Notes under the pieces: model-generated
The model's input: only the letters and a program-made list of their open reading frames with translations
Databases searched by the model: none
What the model was told of the DNA's origin: nothing
Made by a program: the position numbers and the translations under genes
Shown here: piece after piece, positions 23,175 through 34,600 of the stretch
Layout: the number at the start of each line of letters is the position of its first letter
How positions within the stretch are numbered: the first letter of the stretch is position 1
Assembly: GCA_001584585.1 (NCBI GenBank)
Contig: LSYV01000003.1
Location: 2,452,468-2,516,467, forward strand
Origin: Gonium pectorale
Taxonomy: Eukaryota > Chlorophyta > Chlorophyceae > Chlamydomonadales > Volvocaceae
DNA: 64,000 nucleotides
Direction of reading: 5' to 3'

Positions 23175-26100
23175 GCTCCAGCTGTTTCAGATGGATAAAT
23201 GGCCAGCGCTCACTTTCCAGACAAGAGACTACTCAACACCTAGTTGACCGGCGCAGCAATGCGACTCTGTATGAAATGCCAGGAGCAATTATAGATTTGT
23301 ACCGTATGACGCGGCACGGTGCCCCACTAGTGGCCCCTCGCGCTGAGTCTGGTTCCAGCTGTTCGATTCAACTCATCCACGCGGCAGCTGCAAGAGGAGT
23401 ACTACATGTAACCAGTAAGTGATGGCTAATGAATAAGCGCAGGTTGCTTGGGCTGCCTTAGCTGCACGGCAAAACGGACATTCCCTAGCTGGCATGGTCC
23501 CTTGCTGCATGTCACATGCATTACGGTTAAGCAGAGGGAAATCGGTCAACCACTGCAGACTAGCAATCGCGTACACACACCAACACACGACATGTCACAT
23601 GCTCTGCGGCTCCACGCATCCCCCGAGCACCATGCATAAGCACAACTAGGCCACCGTAGCACCACGGCGCAACCCAGCATCCGTAGCACCAGGCGAAACG
23701 GACAGCGTCGTACGCCCCAAGCATTCACCCCACAGGCGCACACGAAGATCCAGAACCCGGCCATGAATACGGCCCCGCCTTGAACGTGCGCGACTACAGT
23801 TTCCGCCTTCCCAGTTAGATGAGCTGGGGTGCGCCCTACACCCTCTACCCCGCCTCTAGCCCATCACCCCCGACACCTCAGGTTGAAGCATTGCCATGGG
23901 TTCGTGCAAGCATATGGCTCACCGCCAGACAGCAAAGTGCTGCGAAGAAGAGACAAGATGGGGGGCCACACGTGTGGCAGCGATGAGGTTTTTCGGGCAG
24001 CACGGTTGAACAGGACTCGTTCTGTGCAGGTTTCTTTTTTTTTGACAGGACCTGTTGCGCTTTATGCCTCGCAGGTGCGCGTGAGCAGCGCGGCAAAAGC
24101 GCATGAGCTGTGGTGCACAGCCTCGTGCAAATCCTTCCAGAAAACAGGAGCTTCTGGCGTTGAGGACGTGGTAGCATACCAACGCCACAATCTCCGCCCC
24201 GAGTGCCGCCACTACTGCGGCCGATGCTGGGAGTGCCGGCGCGCGCCAGCAGCATATACGAATATTACGCTAGCATCCTAGCCCTCAATACTCGGCGAGG
24301 ATTTGGCAGCCCCTCCCCAAGTCCCCCATCATTCAATCCTTGGTTGTTTCTGCAAGCGGCTGTGGCGTGGAGCCGCCTTGTACCGCACCCGCCCAGCCAT
24401 TCCCAAGCAGTTAATTAGTTTCAGTGTTGGCATGTGGCAGAGCCCACTATGGCATGTAACCCCTTGACCAGTTTCGGTCATGCATGTATATACGTACGGC
24501 ATGCTCCAAAACATTGCTAGACCTCCAGATCTCATCTACATTTGTGGTATTGGGAGATGTACAGTGCGGAAGCACTGATCAGGAGCTCAAAATTGCAACA
24601 GCACCCCACCCTCCTGATGTGGCAAGTACTGTACGACAGCCTACGCGTACGTGTGCGGAGGCCCATGACTTGGGTCGGCAAAGAGACCCCCATTTGGGGC
24701 GTAGCACCTGACCGTAGTGGGCCCTGCTTGGCTCTACCTACACCTGATACCCATAACGTTGCAAGCGGTGCAACCGCAGCACCGCCGGCCGTTGCAGCTA
24801 GGGTCGGGGTAATACTGGTTGCACAGGTTGCACCGTTCACTGTCGCGTGATGACGATGCTTCTGCGTGTGGAGTCCTGAGCGGTCCCAGTCCCTTGAGCC
24901 CCCATGCGTGCGTCACCTCGCTTTGCTCTTGAGGCATAGGGGCGTTCGCGTCGGTGTCCGAACTTGATTAGTGTGATTAGTGTGATTAGTGTGTTTGTGT
25001 GACGGTGCGCGCGGTGTGCACTACACAATCATGTTTTAATGAGCTGCAGCACCACTCTCCTGTAGTAGCTGACCTAAGCAGCTGGCGACTGGTCTTAGGG
25101 GTACCCGCCTTAGGTGTTCGTGGGCTCCTGTGGTGGCTCCTGTGGTGGTGGCTCAGGCCACGAGAGATGTCAGGAGATAATAGGTTCCGTGATGTAGTAT
25201 GTTCCGTGGGTTCCGGTAGCACTTCCGTTGCCCTGGGTTTGGCACGCCGTGTCAGTTGGTAGTTGCCGTAGCCTGATTCTGAGTAAGCATCTGCCTGCTA
25301 CTGAGTTACAGTTGGTATATCTTATGTCGTCCAATGCCTGCGCCATTGCCTTATCCAGTGCCGTGTAGAGGCCCTATGGTTGGCGCAGGATTGTAGGCCG
25401 CGGACCTGCGTGGTGCCGCAGGTCCGGGGGCTGTCCGAGTGCTGGCTGCTCGACCATCTCAGTATTGCCTGAATAGATTCGGTACGCTGTGGAGTAGCGT
25501 CATACCGTCGAGTGGTCTGCCCATCCGGTGTCGCTGTCAGCTATCGTGAGGTTCCAGAGCCCGCGCACAGGTCGTGGTCGCTCGCCTTGTGGTCATCTCT
25601 GGTCGTTCCGAGTGTCGGCAGCTAACCTATTGTCATCAGCAGCGTATCTCGGGTCTGCCACCCTGGTTCACCGGACCATGGCCATCAGCTTGTAATACGC
25701 AGTTGGTAGTAATCCTACCCCTGAAGCCCGAGTTGGTGCGCGTCGCAGTGCTTGCCAGTTAGTTGGACCTTTGTGTTTGCATTTCCCTTCTTTTCCCCCG
25801 GATCAGCCGTGTCACATCACGTAGTACAGTACGACAGAGACACGACATCCTTGCTTAGTAAACAGCAGGCCCAACTAGTGCCGTTACAGGCCAGTATGAT
25901 TTCCAGGAAAAGGAAACATAGGAAAACGCCAGAAGGCTGAACCCCCAAAAATTGTCCTCAGGTAGCCTCTGAGGTACCACCTCGCGACCAATCTGGTGCT
26001 GGGGTGTAATCATTGCACCGCAACTTATCCGTCAACAAATTCAAGCAACAACGCGGCCGGCCGTGGTTGAGGCAAAACACGGCCTATGCACATCCACGGA

Positions 26101-26300
26101 GGACGGCAATGAACAAGAACAAAACTTTTGGAGCGAGGGAGCTACAACGCAGCTGCTCATACATGCAGCAACACGGCGACACGAAGCGTCACAGCGACCG
26201 CATGCACTTCAATGCGGATCTTAGGAAAAGCGGTCTGCTATAAACGAACAAGCCCAAGTACATGGTAATAAGCGAGCTGACCCGCTGCTGCAGAGATTCC
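23175..26300. other. Non-coding stretch between the CEP350-like and HMG-box genes
   Basis: About 3.1 kb with no open frame resembling a protein family. It should hold the promoter of the CEP350-like gene (right of 23.17 kb) and the 3' region of the HMG gene. Visible items are a T9 run near 24,032-24,041, a three-copy 10-bp GATTAGTGTG array, and a G/T-rich segment (about 24.96-25.75 kb) with repeated CTCCTGTGGTGG. No RNA gene was recognised. Confidence 0.5.
24966..25000. repeat. 10-bp GATTAGTGTG microsatellite
   Basis: Three direct copies of GATTAGTGTG followed by a TTTGTGTG tail. It is a simple repeat in intergenic DNA. Confidence 0.85.
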
Positions 26301-26690
26301 GGTAATGGTGAGGCTAACCACGTCACGAGGACGGCGTTCCGTGCATCGCCTTCCACGCGTCCATGTTCGCCTTGGCCTCATCCTTGTACTTCTGCTGCTC
26401 CTCCGCGGGCAGCGCCTTCCATGCTTTCCCAAGGAGCGACGCGATCTCCGTTACCGACTTCCCGGGGTTGGCGGCGGCGACGGCGCTGCGGTTCTGGTAA
26501 TGGTTAGGCTAACCACGTCACGAGGACGGCGTTCCGTGCTTCGCCTTCCACGCGTCCATGTTCGCCTTGGCCTCATCCTTGTACTTCTGCTGCTCCTCCG
26601 CGGGCAGCGCCTTCCATGCTTTCCCAAGGAGCGACGCGATCTCCGTTACCGGCTTCCCGGGGTTGGCGGCGGCGACGGCGCTGCGGTTCT
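26301..26690. repeat. 195-bp tandem duplication of the HMG terminal exon
   Basis: Bases 26301-26495 and 26496-26690 are direct copies with a period of exactly 195 bp (65 codons) and only a handful of substitutions, so the event is recent. The right-hand copy is the working end of the HMG gene, including box-B helices and stop codon. The left-hand copy lies downstream of that stop, in the presumed 3' UTR. Confidence 0.95.
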
Positions 26691-27457
26691 TGTTCGCAAA
26701 GAGCATGTACGCCGTCAGGGGCTTCTGGTTGGCCTTCTTGGCCGCCAGAGCCTCCGCCTGCGCCGCAAGAGGAGGGCGAGAGCAGTATCAGCAGGAAGGC
26801 TTACCAGGTGCAGCAGCACAAAAACGCATGTGTAAATTGACGCAAGACCCTCTGTCATCCACATTTGGTTCCCCAAAAGCCGTGGACAGAACGGCAACTA
26901 ACGAACCAAGGCGCCGCTCCAGAAGAGGAGAGGGGGTGAACGCACATGCGCAATAGCATGACATCGATACGCAGGCAGGTAAGAGTCATGACGGCAATGG
27001 TTGCATGCAAGGATAAGAAGCCATTAGCGGCGACAGAACAAGCCCAGCCCACGCATGATCTGGTGCCTCCCCGCCTCCCCAAACCCTACCCGTCCCGACC
27101 TACCTTCTTCGCATCGACGGCCGCTTTCAGCTCCGCCGCCTCGCGCTCAAAAGGCGCACGCGTCTCGGGCGACGCCTCGCTCCATTTGGTTCGGACAAGT
27201 GCCGACGCCTCCGCGAAGTTTGCGGATGGGGCTGCCTTCCGCACGTCCGCATACGCGACCTTGTAGAAAAGGTTGAATGCGGACGGGGCTCGCAGGGCTT
27301 TGGGCTTTGCAGCAGCCTTCTTCTCATCGGTTCCCTTGGCCGCCTTGGCCGCCCTGGCCTTGGCGGGCTTCTCAGCATCGTCCTTAGACAATACGCACAC
27401 GTAGCTGCGACGGGCAGGCGCACACGCGCGCAGAGCTGCCCAACGAAGTGAAAGCAT
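26518..27457 (-). CDS. Two-HMG-box protein with mitochondrial-presequence-like N-terminus (TFAM/Abf2-like)
   Basis: Two exons, 27104-27457 and 26518-26757, join in phase 0 to give 197 residues. The N-terminus (MLSLRWAALRACAPARRSYV) is Arg/Ala/Leu-rich with no acidic residue in the first 20 positions, like a mitochondrial targeting peptide. A Lys/Ala-rich linker follows. HMG box A runs about 55-115 (RAPSAFNLFYK and VRTKWSEASPETRAPFE). Box B runs about 130-190 (KPLTAYMLFANKNRS and LLGKAWKALPAEEQQKYKDE). Both boxes keep the Pro/aromatic N-strand and Trp core of DNA-bending HMG domains. A presequence plus two boxes and little else is the layout of TFAM and Abf2, which package and transcribe mitochondrial DNA. 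A nuclear HMGB is the alternative, since targeting is only inferred. The gene is divergent from the BRCA1-like gene. Confidence 0.8.
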
Positions 27458-27804
27458 GGTATCGGAAGTTCGGAACTGCTTCAATGAGAGAAAAGTTGGT
27501 TTTGAAGGAGTAGGACCGCCCGCTTTGTATTGCGCCGTGCCGGGTGCTGCGACGATGGCAGACAAGACAGAACCCGTTCCCGCCAACTGCCTTTTTGCCG
27601 TGCGGTTCGGCCACTTTGCACTGTTGCACACTCCCTCGCAGCCCACAACTCCTCCCTTTTCCACTTGCAATCTTATAGTCTTTGGTATGCAGCTTTCCTG
27701 CCTTTCAAGCACTGAGCTGTCACTCTGAGGGCGCCTGCTGGTCAAGTACTCAACTCATGCCGTCTTCCTGTTGATGAAGCGCTGAGGCGCAACGACACTC
27801 AAAA
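27458..27804. promoter_or_regulatory. Shared divergent promoter of the HMG-box and BRCA1-like genes
   Basis: The start codons at 27457 (minus) and 27805 (plus) are 347 bp apart with no other gene between. Both 5' UTRs and promoters must lie here, which suggests a bidirectional promoter. No core motif was identified with confidence. Confidence 0.6.
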
Positions 27805-30800
27805 ATGTGGGGCCTCGCGCCGGATGTTCCCGCACTTCAGGCAGCGTGCCGGGCGTTTTTGGAGGAGTGCAAATGTCCATTGTGGTAAGCAGTCGCAATA
27901 GTACACATGACGGGCTCTGCATCGGCGCGACTGCCGGTGAACCGACCAATGGGACACTAACCCGCACAGTGAGGAGCCGTGGACGGGAGCCAGCAGCTTT
28001 CCTTGTGGACATACCTTTTGCTCGTAAGTACAACATGTTCTGATGGGGTTGTGTGCATGAGGGTGTGGGTACGGAGGTTTCGGCTGTCCAGTTACCGGTA
28101 CCCTGCCGGGGCAAATGTTGCGATCCACAACAGTTGTGGCTGTAGACACGGGTTTATGGTGGAGATCAGCCGGATACTTCCGCCCTGCAGCCGCATCACA
28201 GCTACATTACAGCTAAGCCCTTACACTGCAAGCCAGCCGTATTGCTCTCTTCTTGGCTGCTCAACGACCGCTCATATACGCATGCCCCGCTTGCAGCGAA
28301 TGCGCAATTGCGACGCTCGAGGGCCCCGGCATCAGCCAATCGGAATGCCCGACCTGCAAACAAAAGTACTGGAAGCGGGACCTCAAACCCAACCCACAGC
28401 TCATGGCTGCGGTGGAGCACGCTCAGAAGCTGCTGAACATTACTGGTAAGGGCGGGAGAAGGCCCTGGTTAACCAATGGGCGTAACGCTGTAGTACCGCG
28501 CTTGCATTTGGTAACTCTTCTTGGACTGAGTTAGGGGTCCGGTCGGGGAAGTGACTGCTTTGCCCGTGTTTTTTTTATCATATCCACTCAGCAAGCCCTC
28601 GGCATTCGGTCTGATGCGGCCCCTCTCTGCCTTTCCAGGACGCGGGTTTGCTCACCATTTAAGACCTGAAGGACCCTCTGGCAGAGCCGCACTTCCTGGA
28701 CCTGACGGTGGCGATGGCTGCCACGGCGACAACCGCGCTTCTTCGCCGAGCTTAAGCGAGGGGCAGGAGTGTGGATCCCGCCGTGCGAGCGCCGTCCAGT
28801 CTTGCGAGATGCCGGAGCGGGAGGACTGCGCATGCACCCAGGATAACGTCGTTGCGAGCTTGGGTGCGGCCCTCCGCCGCAGCAACCCCGGAGGCCCGGT
28901 TGCGGCCCCATGCGGCGCCCTTGGGGATGGAGTCACGCCGCAGGCGCCAGAGGCTCTGGGCCAACCGCTGCCGCTCCCAATCCAGCCTCCCCTCAGCTTA
29001 TGTGCAGTGGAGAGCGCTGGTCGCCGAGCAGGGGATCCTGTGGCTCAAGCTGCGGCCGGCGCGCGCGCACGGCTGCTGCTGGACCCGATGAAGCGCCCTT
29101 CGACGGGCGCTGACGCTCCAGACGCTTCGGGTGCGGCGCCAGGGCAGCTAGCACAGGGTTGCAGTCGCGGCACGGCAACGGCCCGGACAGCCTTTGCTGC
29201 GCAGCCAGCAGACCTTGTATTCAGTTTCCACGCGGGCGGTGGCCAGGCTATGGGCGCTGCGGGCTCAATTGCAGCCACAGGCCAGCATCGGCACGGCCCA
29301 CAGGTCGCGCCTGCTGATGGTGACTTTCCACAACCCAGCGGCGCGGCAGCTCCGTCCAAATGGAACACACCCCGCGGCGGAGTGGTTCCGCGCGGTGCGG
29401 CCTCAGCCGGGGCACAGCTGCCGCCTGCGGGCACCATGACAACGCCACGCGGAAATCTGCTGCCGCAGCCGCGCTCACAACCCCTCGCCGGGTGGCTCAC
29501 ATCTTCGCACGGCGGGCCGGCCATCGGCACAGGCGGGCGGCGGCAACGGCCAGGGTCCGTCATCAGCATCCGCCGTGGCACGCCAAGCGTCAATAACGCG
29601 TATCTCCTCTTTCACAGCCTGCTGGAGGAAGCGATGAACGTCATGGAGCTGGAGCGGATTGGAGGAGCGGCCGGGCAGGCTACGGAAGGGGACAGGTGCA
29701 TTGCTGGTGGTGGTGGCGATGCGTGGGAGTCTTTTGACGAGGCGGCCTGGCTGTGGCGGCTGAACGCCTTGCCGGGGCCAACTGAACCGGAGCGCGAGGC
29801 GCTGGAGAATGAGCTCCTTGCCGTTGACGATTACCTAGAGGAGCTGCAGCAGCAGCTGGGAGCGGCCCTGGGCCCCAGCAGGCCGCAGGGCGAGGATGGC
29901 CTGGCGCGCGGGCAGGAAGCTGCAGACGGTCCTGCAGTAATCTCGCCAGTTGCGGAAAAGGAGTCAGGGATGCGAAAACCGGCGCAGTGCCACCTCCTGG
30001 ATCAATGCCGCCCGCCGCCTGGCAGTGCTGGTTGGGCTGCACCTGCTGTCGCCCAGGGGTTCGGACCGCAGGGATCCTTGAACCAGGGCAAGGGGCTGGG
30101 CGACGGAGCTCAGCCCCGCAGCGTCAGCCAGCAGATACGGAGCACAAAAGCATGGGCCGTCCTTACGGAGGCCCAGGTTGAAGGGGGGGCCCTGCAGCCG
30201 CCTCTCATATACCGGGCCGCGCCCCTGCTGGCGTTACAGGCGCTGGATGGCCCCGGCTCTACAGCTATCGATGTAAGGCCTCCCGCCGTGATCGGCACGT
30301 CCGTGGCGCATCAGTCCCCAGCAGCGCTGCCTATGGTGGTAGCCGGAGGCACCTCACCCAAGTGCAAAACCTTTGCCACTAAGCTGGCGGGAAGGACTGG
30401 CGCTGCGGCAGCGCACGGACTGGGTGCAGATGAAGGAGCCACCGCTGAACCATCTACAGCGACAGGGTTGGCAGCTGAGGGCCTTGAAATGGGCGCGTCA
30501 GATCCTCGCCATAATGCATGGGAGGCCGGGGATGGTCCTGCGCGTAACAAGCGCCAATGCGTGGAGGCTGCGCCAGCAGGCCTACGTCCTGGCGGTCAGC
30601 TCGCTGCGTGGCAGGCGAGACCGGGCTGCCAGGCTGCAGAGTCCGGGCCGCAGCCACCGGAGGAACCGCAAGCCAGTACTCCGGGGCTGCAGCCGCCGCC
30701 GCCGAGCCCGGGCCGTCGTGCCCCTAGGGCGCCAGTCAACGGCACCGCCGAACAGAGAACCGACGGCGATGCTGCTGCGGCTGTGGCAGGTCATGCGACG

Positions 30801-33569
30801 AACCAGGGAGGTAAGGTGTTCAGCGTTTTTGGTTTTTAGACTGCCCACCCTGCAGACACGGTAGAGGGCAAGCATCCAATGTCTCTCACGGGGAAATGCA
30901 CGAGCGCCCGGTTATCAGATGGGACGATGAGTCGGAAATGCACACATTGCAGTGCATGCACGCATGGACACTGACAACAGCTCGCAGCTCGCAGTCGGAT
31001 TGCGTTACCAAGACGGATGTGCTTACTGTGCGAAGTGCTTGCCGAGGAAATGGGCTTTGTTGGAACAGAATTTGGGATCTCTATATTAATGTATGCATGG
31101 GCACTAGCACCCTACGCGCTTCGCCGTTCCCGTAACAGGTAACGGCTTCCAAGTTCCGGTCGCTAAGGTGCCCAGGCCTGCCCCGGTCGCACCTGCCAAG
31201 ACACGGGAGCCGTCACCCCTCCAGCCGCCGCCGTCAGCAGCCCAACTGGAGTACGCGCAGCAAGAGGTGTGTTTACAGCTTCCAGGAGCGAGCGGCGCAA
31301 ACCTTGTAGCGACCGTCTACCAGGGTTCGTATTTGTCCTGCATGCAGTGCGCCTCTCGAGCCTGCGTGATGATGCTTGTAGGTGAGCGATGATGCTGCAC
31401 GCCCGCACGGACGCCGCCGGGCGCCGCCCAAGCGGTACCGGTCTGAGCCGCCGCGGCCGCCTTTGGCGCCGCCCTGTGCGGAGGCACAAGCGGAGGATCT
31501 GCAGCAGGTGGACGGAGGCGCTGCTCCGCTGGTTCCGGCTGCTAACCGAGCGACAGCAAACAAGCGGCGGTCCCGTGACCGGGACTCTGGCGCTGCCGCA
31601 GCGGCAACGGCCGCCGCAGCGGTCGCCGCGCCGTTGCCGGTCCTTGGGGCTGCTGATGGGACGACAGGCGGCGGTCTGTCGCGCAGGGGCAAGCCGGTCT
31701 CCATCCTCACGACGGGCCTGTCGAACAGCGAGAAGGGCAGGTTGAATGCGCTTGCGAAGCGCATTCGCGGGGTGGAGCTGCTTGAAGATGTTTTGCCGTA
31801 AGTTTCGGAAACGTTGCCGTGCGTGGAGACCCACCATATGGTTGACAGCCCTAACTTTGGAGCGCCCTTCAGCTGCACGCAGCATACCGGTAGCTTACCA
31901 CTAGTGGGTACGATGGGGCTATCAGGCCATGCGGAATGTACCTGCAGGTCATTTGAGCGCTGTTGCGCCGCATGCAACATGCGTTTTCTGTTGATAGTAA
32001 CAAGATTGCTCGGCGGACTGGGCCGAGTCCTCAGCTCCGAACCATGATGCGTGAGCTGCTTTTGGGCACCAAAATATTCAAGACACCAGTTCTGCCGCAT
32101 CAGCTCCCTTCTCACCTGGCCCGACAGACAGATGTCGCACCTTGTGGTGAAGCTAGGGCCCGACGGCGTAGCGGCGGCGCGGACCGTCAAGTACCTTCGT
32201 GCAGTGGTGCTGGGCTGCTGGGTGGTGGGCATGGAGTGGGTGGAGGCATGCCTGGCCGCGGGTCGGCTAGTGCCGGAGGGGCCCTACGAGGCGAAGGTGG
32301 GTAAGACGTCGAATTGCACTGGGCAGGGCCTGCGTAATTGGCCTTTGTGCTTTACCGCCACTGCGCATTAATATGACTCCTATTCCATCAAAGCTGGGGC
32401 GAGCATTTATTGTGATACCTTCGCCTATGTGGGGTGTTGCTGGCGGCACGACGGCACCCTCGGCTGAAGTGAGTTGCCACATATCTAGCCGGTGCGATGG
32501 CCCCTGCAGGGTGACCCGATATACCAGGGGGCTCCAAGCCTATGCCGCCTGCGAGCCGAGCGCGGCGAGCCGCCGCTCTTCAGCGGCGTGGAGTTTTGCG
32601 TCAACTACCTGACATCCGCCGGTGCGTGTTCGGCACATTGCCGGTCTGGTGCTCGGCGCCCACAACGCAGACGGATTCAGCCAGTGCATGATGTGTCGCT
32701 TTACCACCGTGGTGACGTCACTCCGCTACTGCAAACAACATCCATGCGCACCTGCGGCTTCCGTTTCTTTTCTCGCAGCTCCCTCCGTTTTTGGGAGAGG
32801 CCTTCACGTCGGTCGGGTCTCATGGGGTCGAGTTTATACCACCACTGAATGCAAGGGATGCTTGCGCTGAACGCTCTTGATGGCTACCCCTATCAGGCAA
32901 GGTGCCTCGCTCGGACGTGGAGGGTCTACTCCAGGCCGCAGGAGGCCACATCGTGCGCCGCCCTAGCTCCAGGCCCGGCGCACACCCTGGCGGGCTATCG
33001 CTTGCCGCGGCGCTCTTTGGAGGCGCAGCCGGTGACACCTACACCAGCGTCCTGCCGTCACAGCAGCCAACGCAGCATTCATTCCCGGACCGCGACCCGG
33101 CGGCGCTGCCGCTGCCTCAAGGCTTCCCCTCAGTAGTTGTCCTGCTGGCGAACGTGGACACCTCTGACGCTAGCCGGGTGGCTCGCGAATGGGGCTGTCT
33201 GCCCGTCACCCGAGAATGGGTGTTTGACAGCGTAAGTTGCCACCAGCTGGTTTTGCTGTCCACGGTATCACCCACAAGAGCAAACACACGCACGAGGAAT
33301 CGTCTTAGAACCTCACGTGTCCTGCCGCTTGGGATGGGTTATTGAGAGGCTGACAACTCCCATGCTTCTGCGGCGGTCTTGCGTTTTCCGTATGGATGTA
33401 GCATATCACATCGTACTTCTATCTGCCAGCTGCTGACACGTATCTGGTTGCTGCTCGATACGCTCTGCGTGCCCATTCCTTGCAGGTCTCTCACTTCCAG
33501 CTGCTGCCGGTCGAGCCGTACACCGTCCCGCTGGAATCCTGGCAAGGCACCGCGGATGCGAGTGCGTAG
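27805..33569 (+). CDS. BRCA1/BARD1-like protein: N-terminal RING finger, long disordered middle, tandem BRCT
   Basis: Ten exons join in phase to give 1,232 residues: 27805-27884, 27970-28023, 28297-28445, 28639-30810, 31139-31266, 31382-31797, 32128-32296, 32510-32621, 32897-33231, 33486-33569. The RING is complete only after splicing: Cys24-x2-Cys27-x11-Cys39-x-His41-x2-Cys44-x2-Cys47-x14-Cys62-x2-Cys65. It is followed by the KRDLKPNPQL tail typical of BRCA1/BARD1. Exon 4 is 724 codons of Gly/Ala/Pro/Gln-rich, apparently unfolded sequence. BRCT1 starts near residue 965 (SILTTGLSN, MSHLVVK, WVVGMEWVEACL). A linker (YQGAP, CRLRAERGEPPLFSG) leads to BRCT2 (LLQAAGGHIVRR, TREWVFDSVSHFQLLP). The family forms a nuclear E3 ubiquitin ligase reading phosphoproteins in DNA repair. 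The PHD-like finger of land-plant BRCA1/BARD1 was not seen, and BRCA1 versus BARD1 cannot be settled by eye. Confidence 0.88.
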
Positions 33570-34269
33570 CCGTTGCGGTGTGGCGAGCAGGCAGCCCGCG
33601 TCTTAAGGGCGTCCTCCGACACTACCCGACTGTATCTCCCAACACGTGCGCTAATTGGGTGATAGGTTGTTAGTGGGATATGGTGGTGCTGCCGGCGCTT
33701 GTGCTCAAATAGCACAAGCAGCTTGCGGCCGGCGCCGCGCTGGCTGCCGTGCTCTTTACCGCTGCGCAGAGCAGCTATGCACGGCGGCTGGAGGTATGCG
33801 GCTCGTGCTGGTACGTGTACGGAGCATTGCGCACGCTGCGGTCCCGGTGGGAATTTAAACTTACAGCTGTGAATTGCATCATAGCAACGCTGTTTTCTGC
33901 ACGTCCCCCCAATACTTGAAGCGAGGAGTGTGCCATTCTGCAAGCGTGGTGAAGACTAGACAATAAACATGAGTACGACTGACATGTGGTTCATGATTGG
34001 AAAATGGCATGAATCCAGCAGACTCGTGAGATGTCTTGCAATACATTACGCGGCCGCATCGGGGTGCAATGCCGTGTGTGCTGGACAGACGTCATGCGAG
34101 TGCCTGCAGGGTGTTTTACCGCAGAACGGCAGTAGCCTGCATCTTCACATCAACACATGAAATAGCCTTTGATGAATGCGTCAGGTATCATGCTGTGATG
34201 GGTCTACCTGGCCTATGTGGTGCGCGCTCACGGTTGGCAGTCAACAACCGTTGGAGTTTGTCGGGTCTG

Positions 34270-34345
34270 GTTGTCAATGATCCATTATATGAAAAAAGAG
34301 AAACCTGCACAGAAAGAGGGAGCCCGCCCGCCTATGAACACATGA
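34270..34345 (+). repeat. Dispersed repeat fragment
   Basis: Contains AGAGAAACCTGCACAGAAAG followed by AGGGAGCCCGCC. The same block recurs at 34,548-34,600, at about 58,806-58,840 and in inverted form near 58,470-58,500. Confidence 0.6.
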
Positions 34346-34547
34346 ACGCGAGTGCAGTTAAGGGTGTGTGCGACGGCGAATGATTAATGGGCCGGTAGCC
34401 ATGAATTTCTTCTCTGCGTGTATTCCAACTGAACCAGGATGTCAACGGATGGGTTATATGGTCCACAACAGTGTAGCACAGTCCCGATTCCGACAAGGCT
34501 AAGTGCTCGAATCCTGGCTTTCCAGCTGCTGTCTTGTGTGTGCTGCG

Positions 34548-34600
34548 GCCAGATCAAAGAGAGAAACCTGCACGGGAAGAGGGAGCCCGCCAGACGGGTG
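34548..34600 (+). repeat. Dispersed repeat fragment
   Basis: Carries GAGAAACCTGCACGGGAAGA then GGGAGCCCGCC, nearly identical to the block at 34,270-34,345, 280 bp upstream. The sequence after it differs, so only the 5' portion is shared. Confidence 0.6.

Noticed and set aside
24030..24045. Retroposed gene or SINE tail at the T-run
   Set aside because: No coding or repeat-family sequence is attached to this homopolymer.
26238..26432. Separate small gene downstream of the HMG stop
   Set aside because: It is the second copy of the 195-bp duplication and begins inside an HMG box without a start codon.
29045..29593. 182-codon minus-strand open frame
   Set aside because: Antisense shadow of the large BRCA1-like exon; low complexity and without splice or family support.
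32772..32870. Extra exon between the two BRCT repeats of the BRCA1-like gene
   Set aside because: Exon 32510-32621 joins 32897-33231 directly in phase and gives the expected BRCT2 start; inserting the middle stretch creates a stop.
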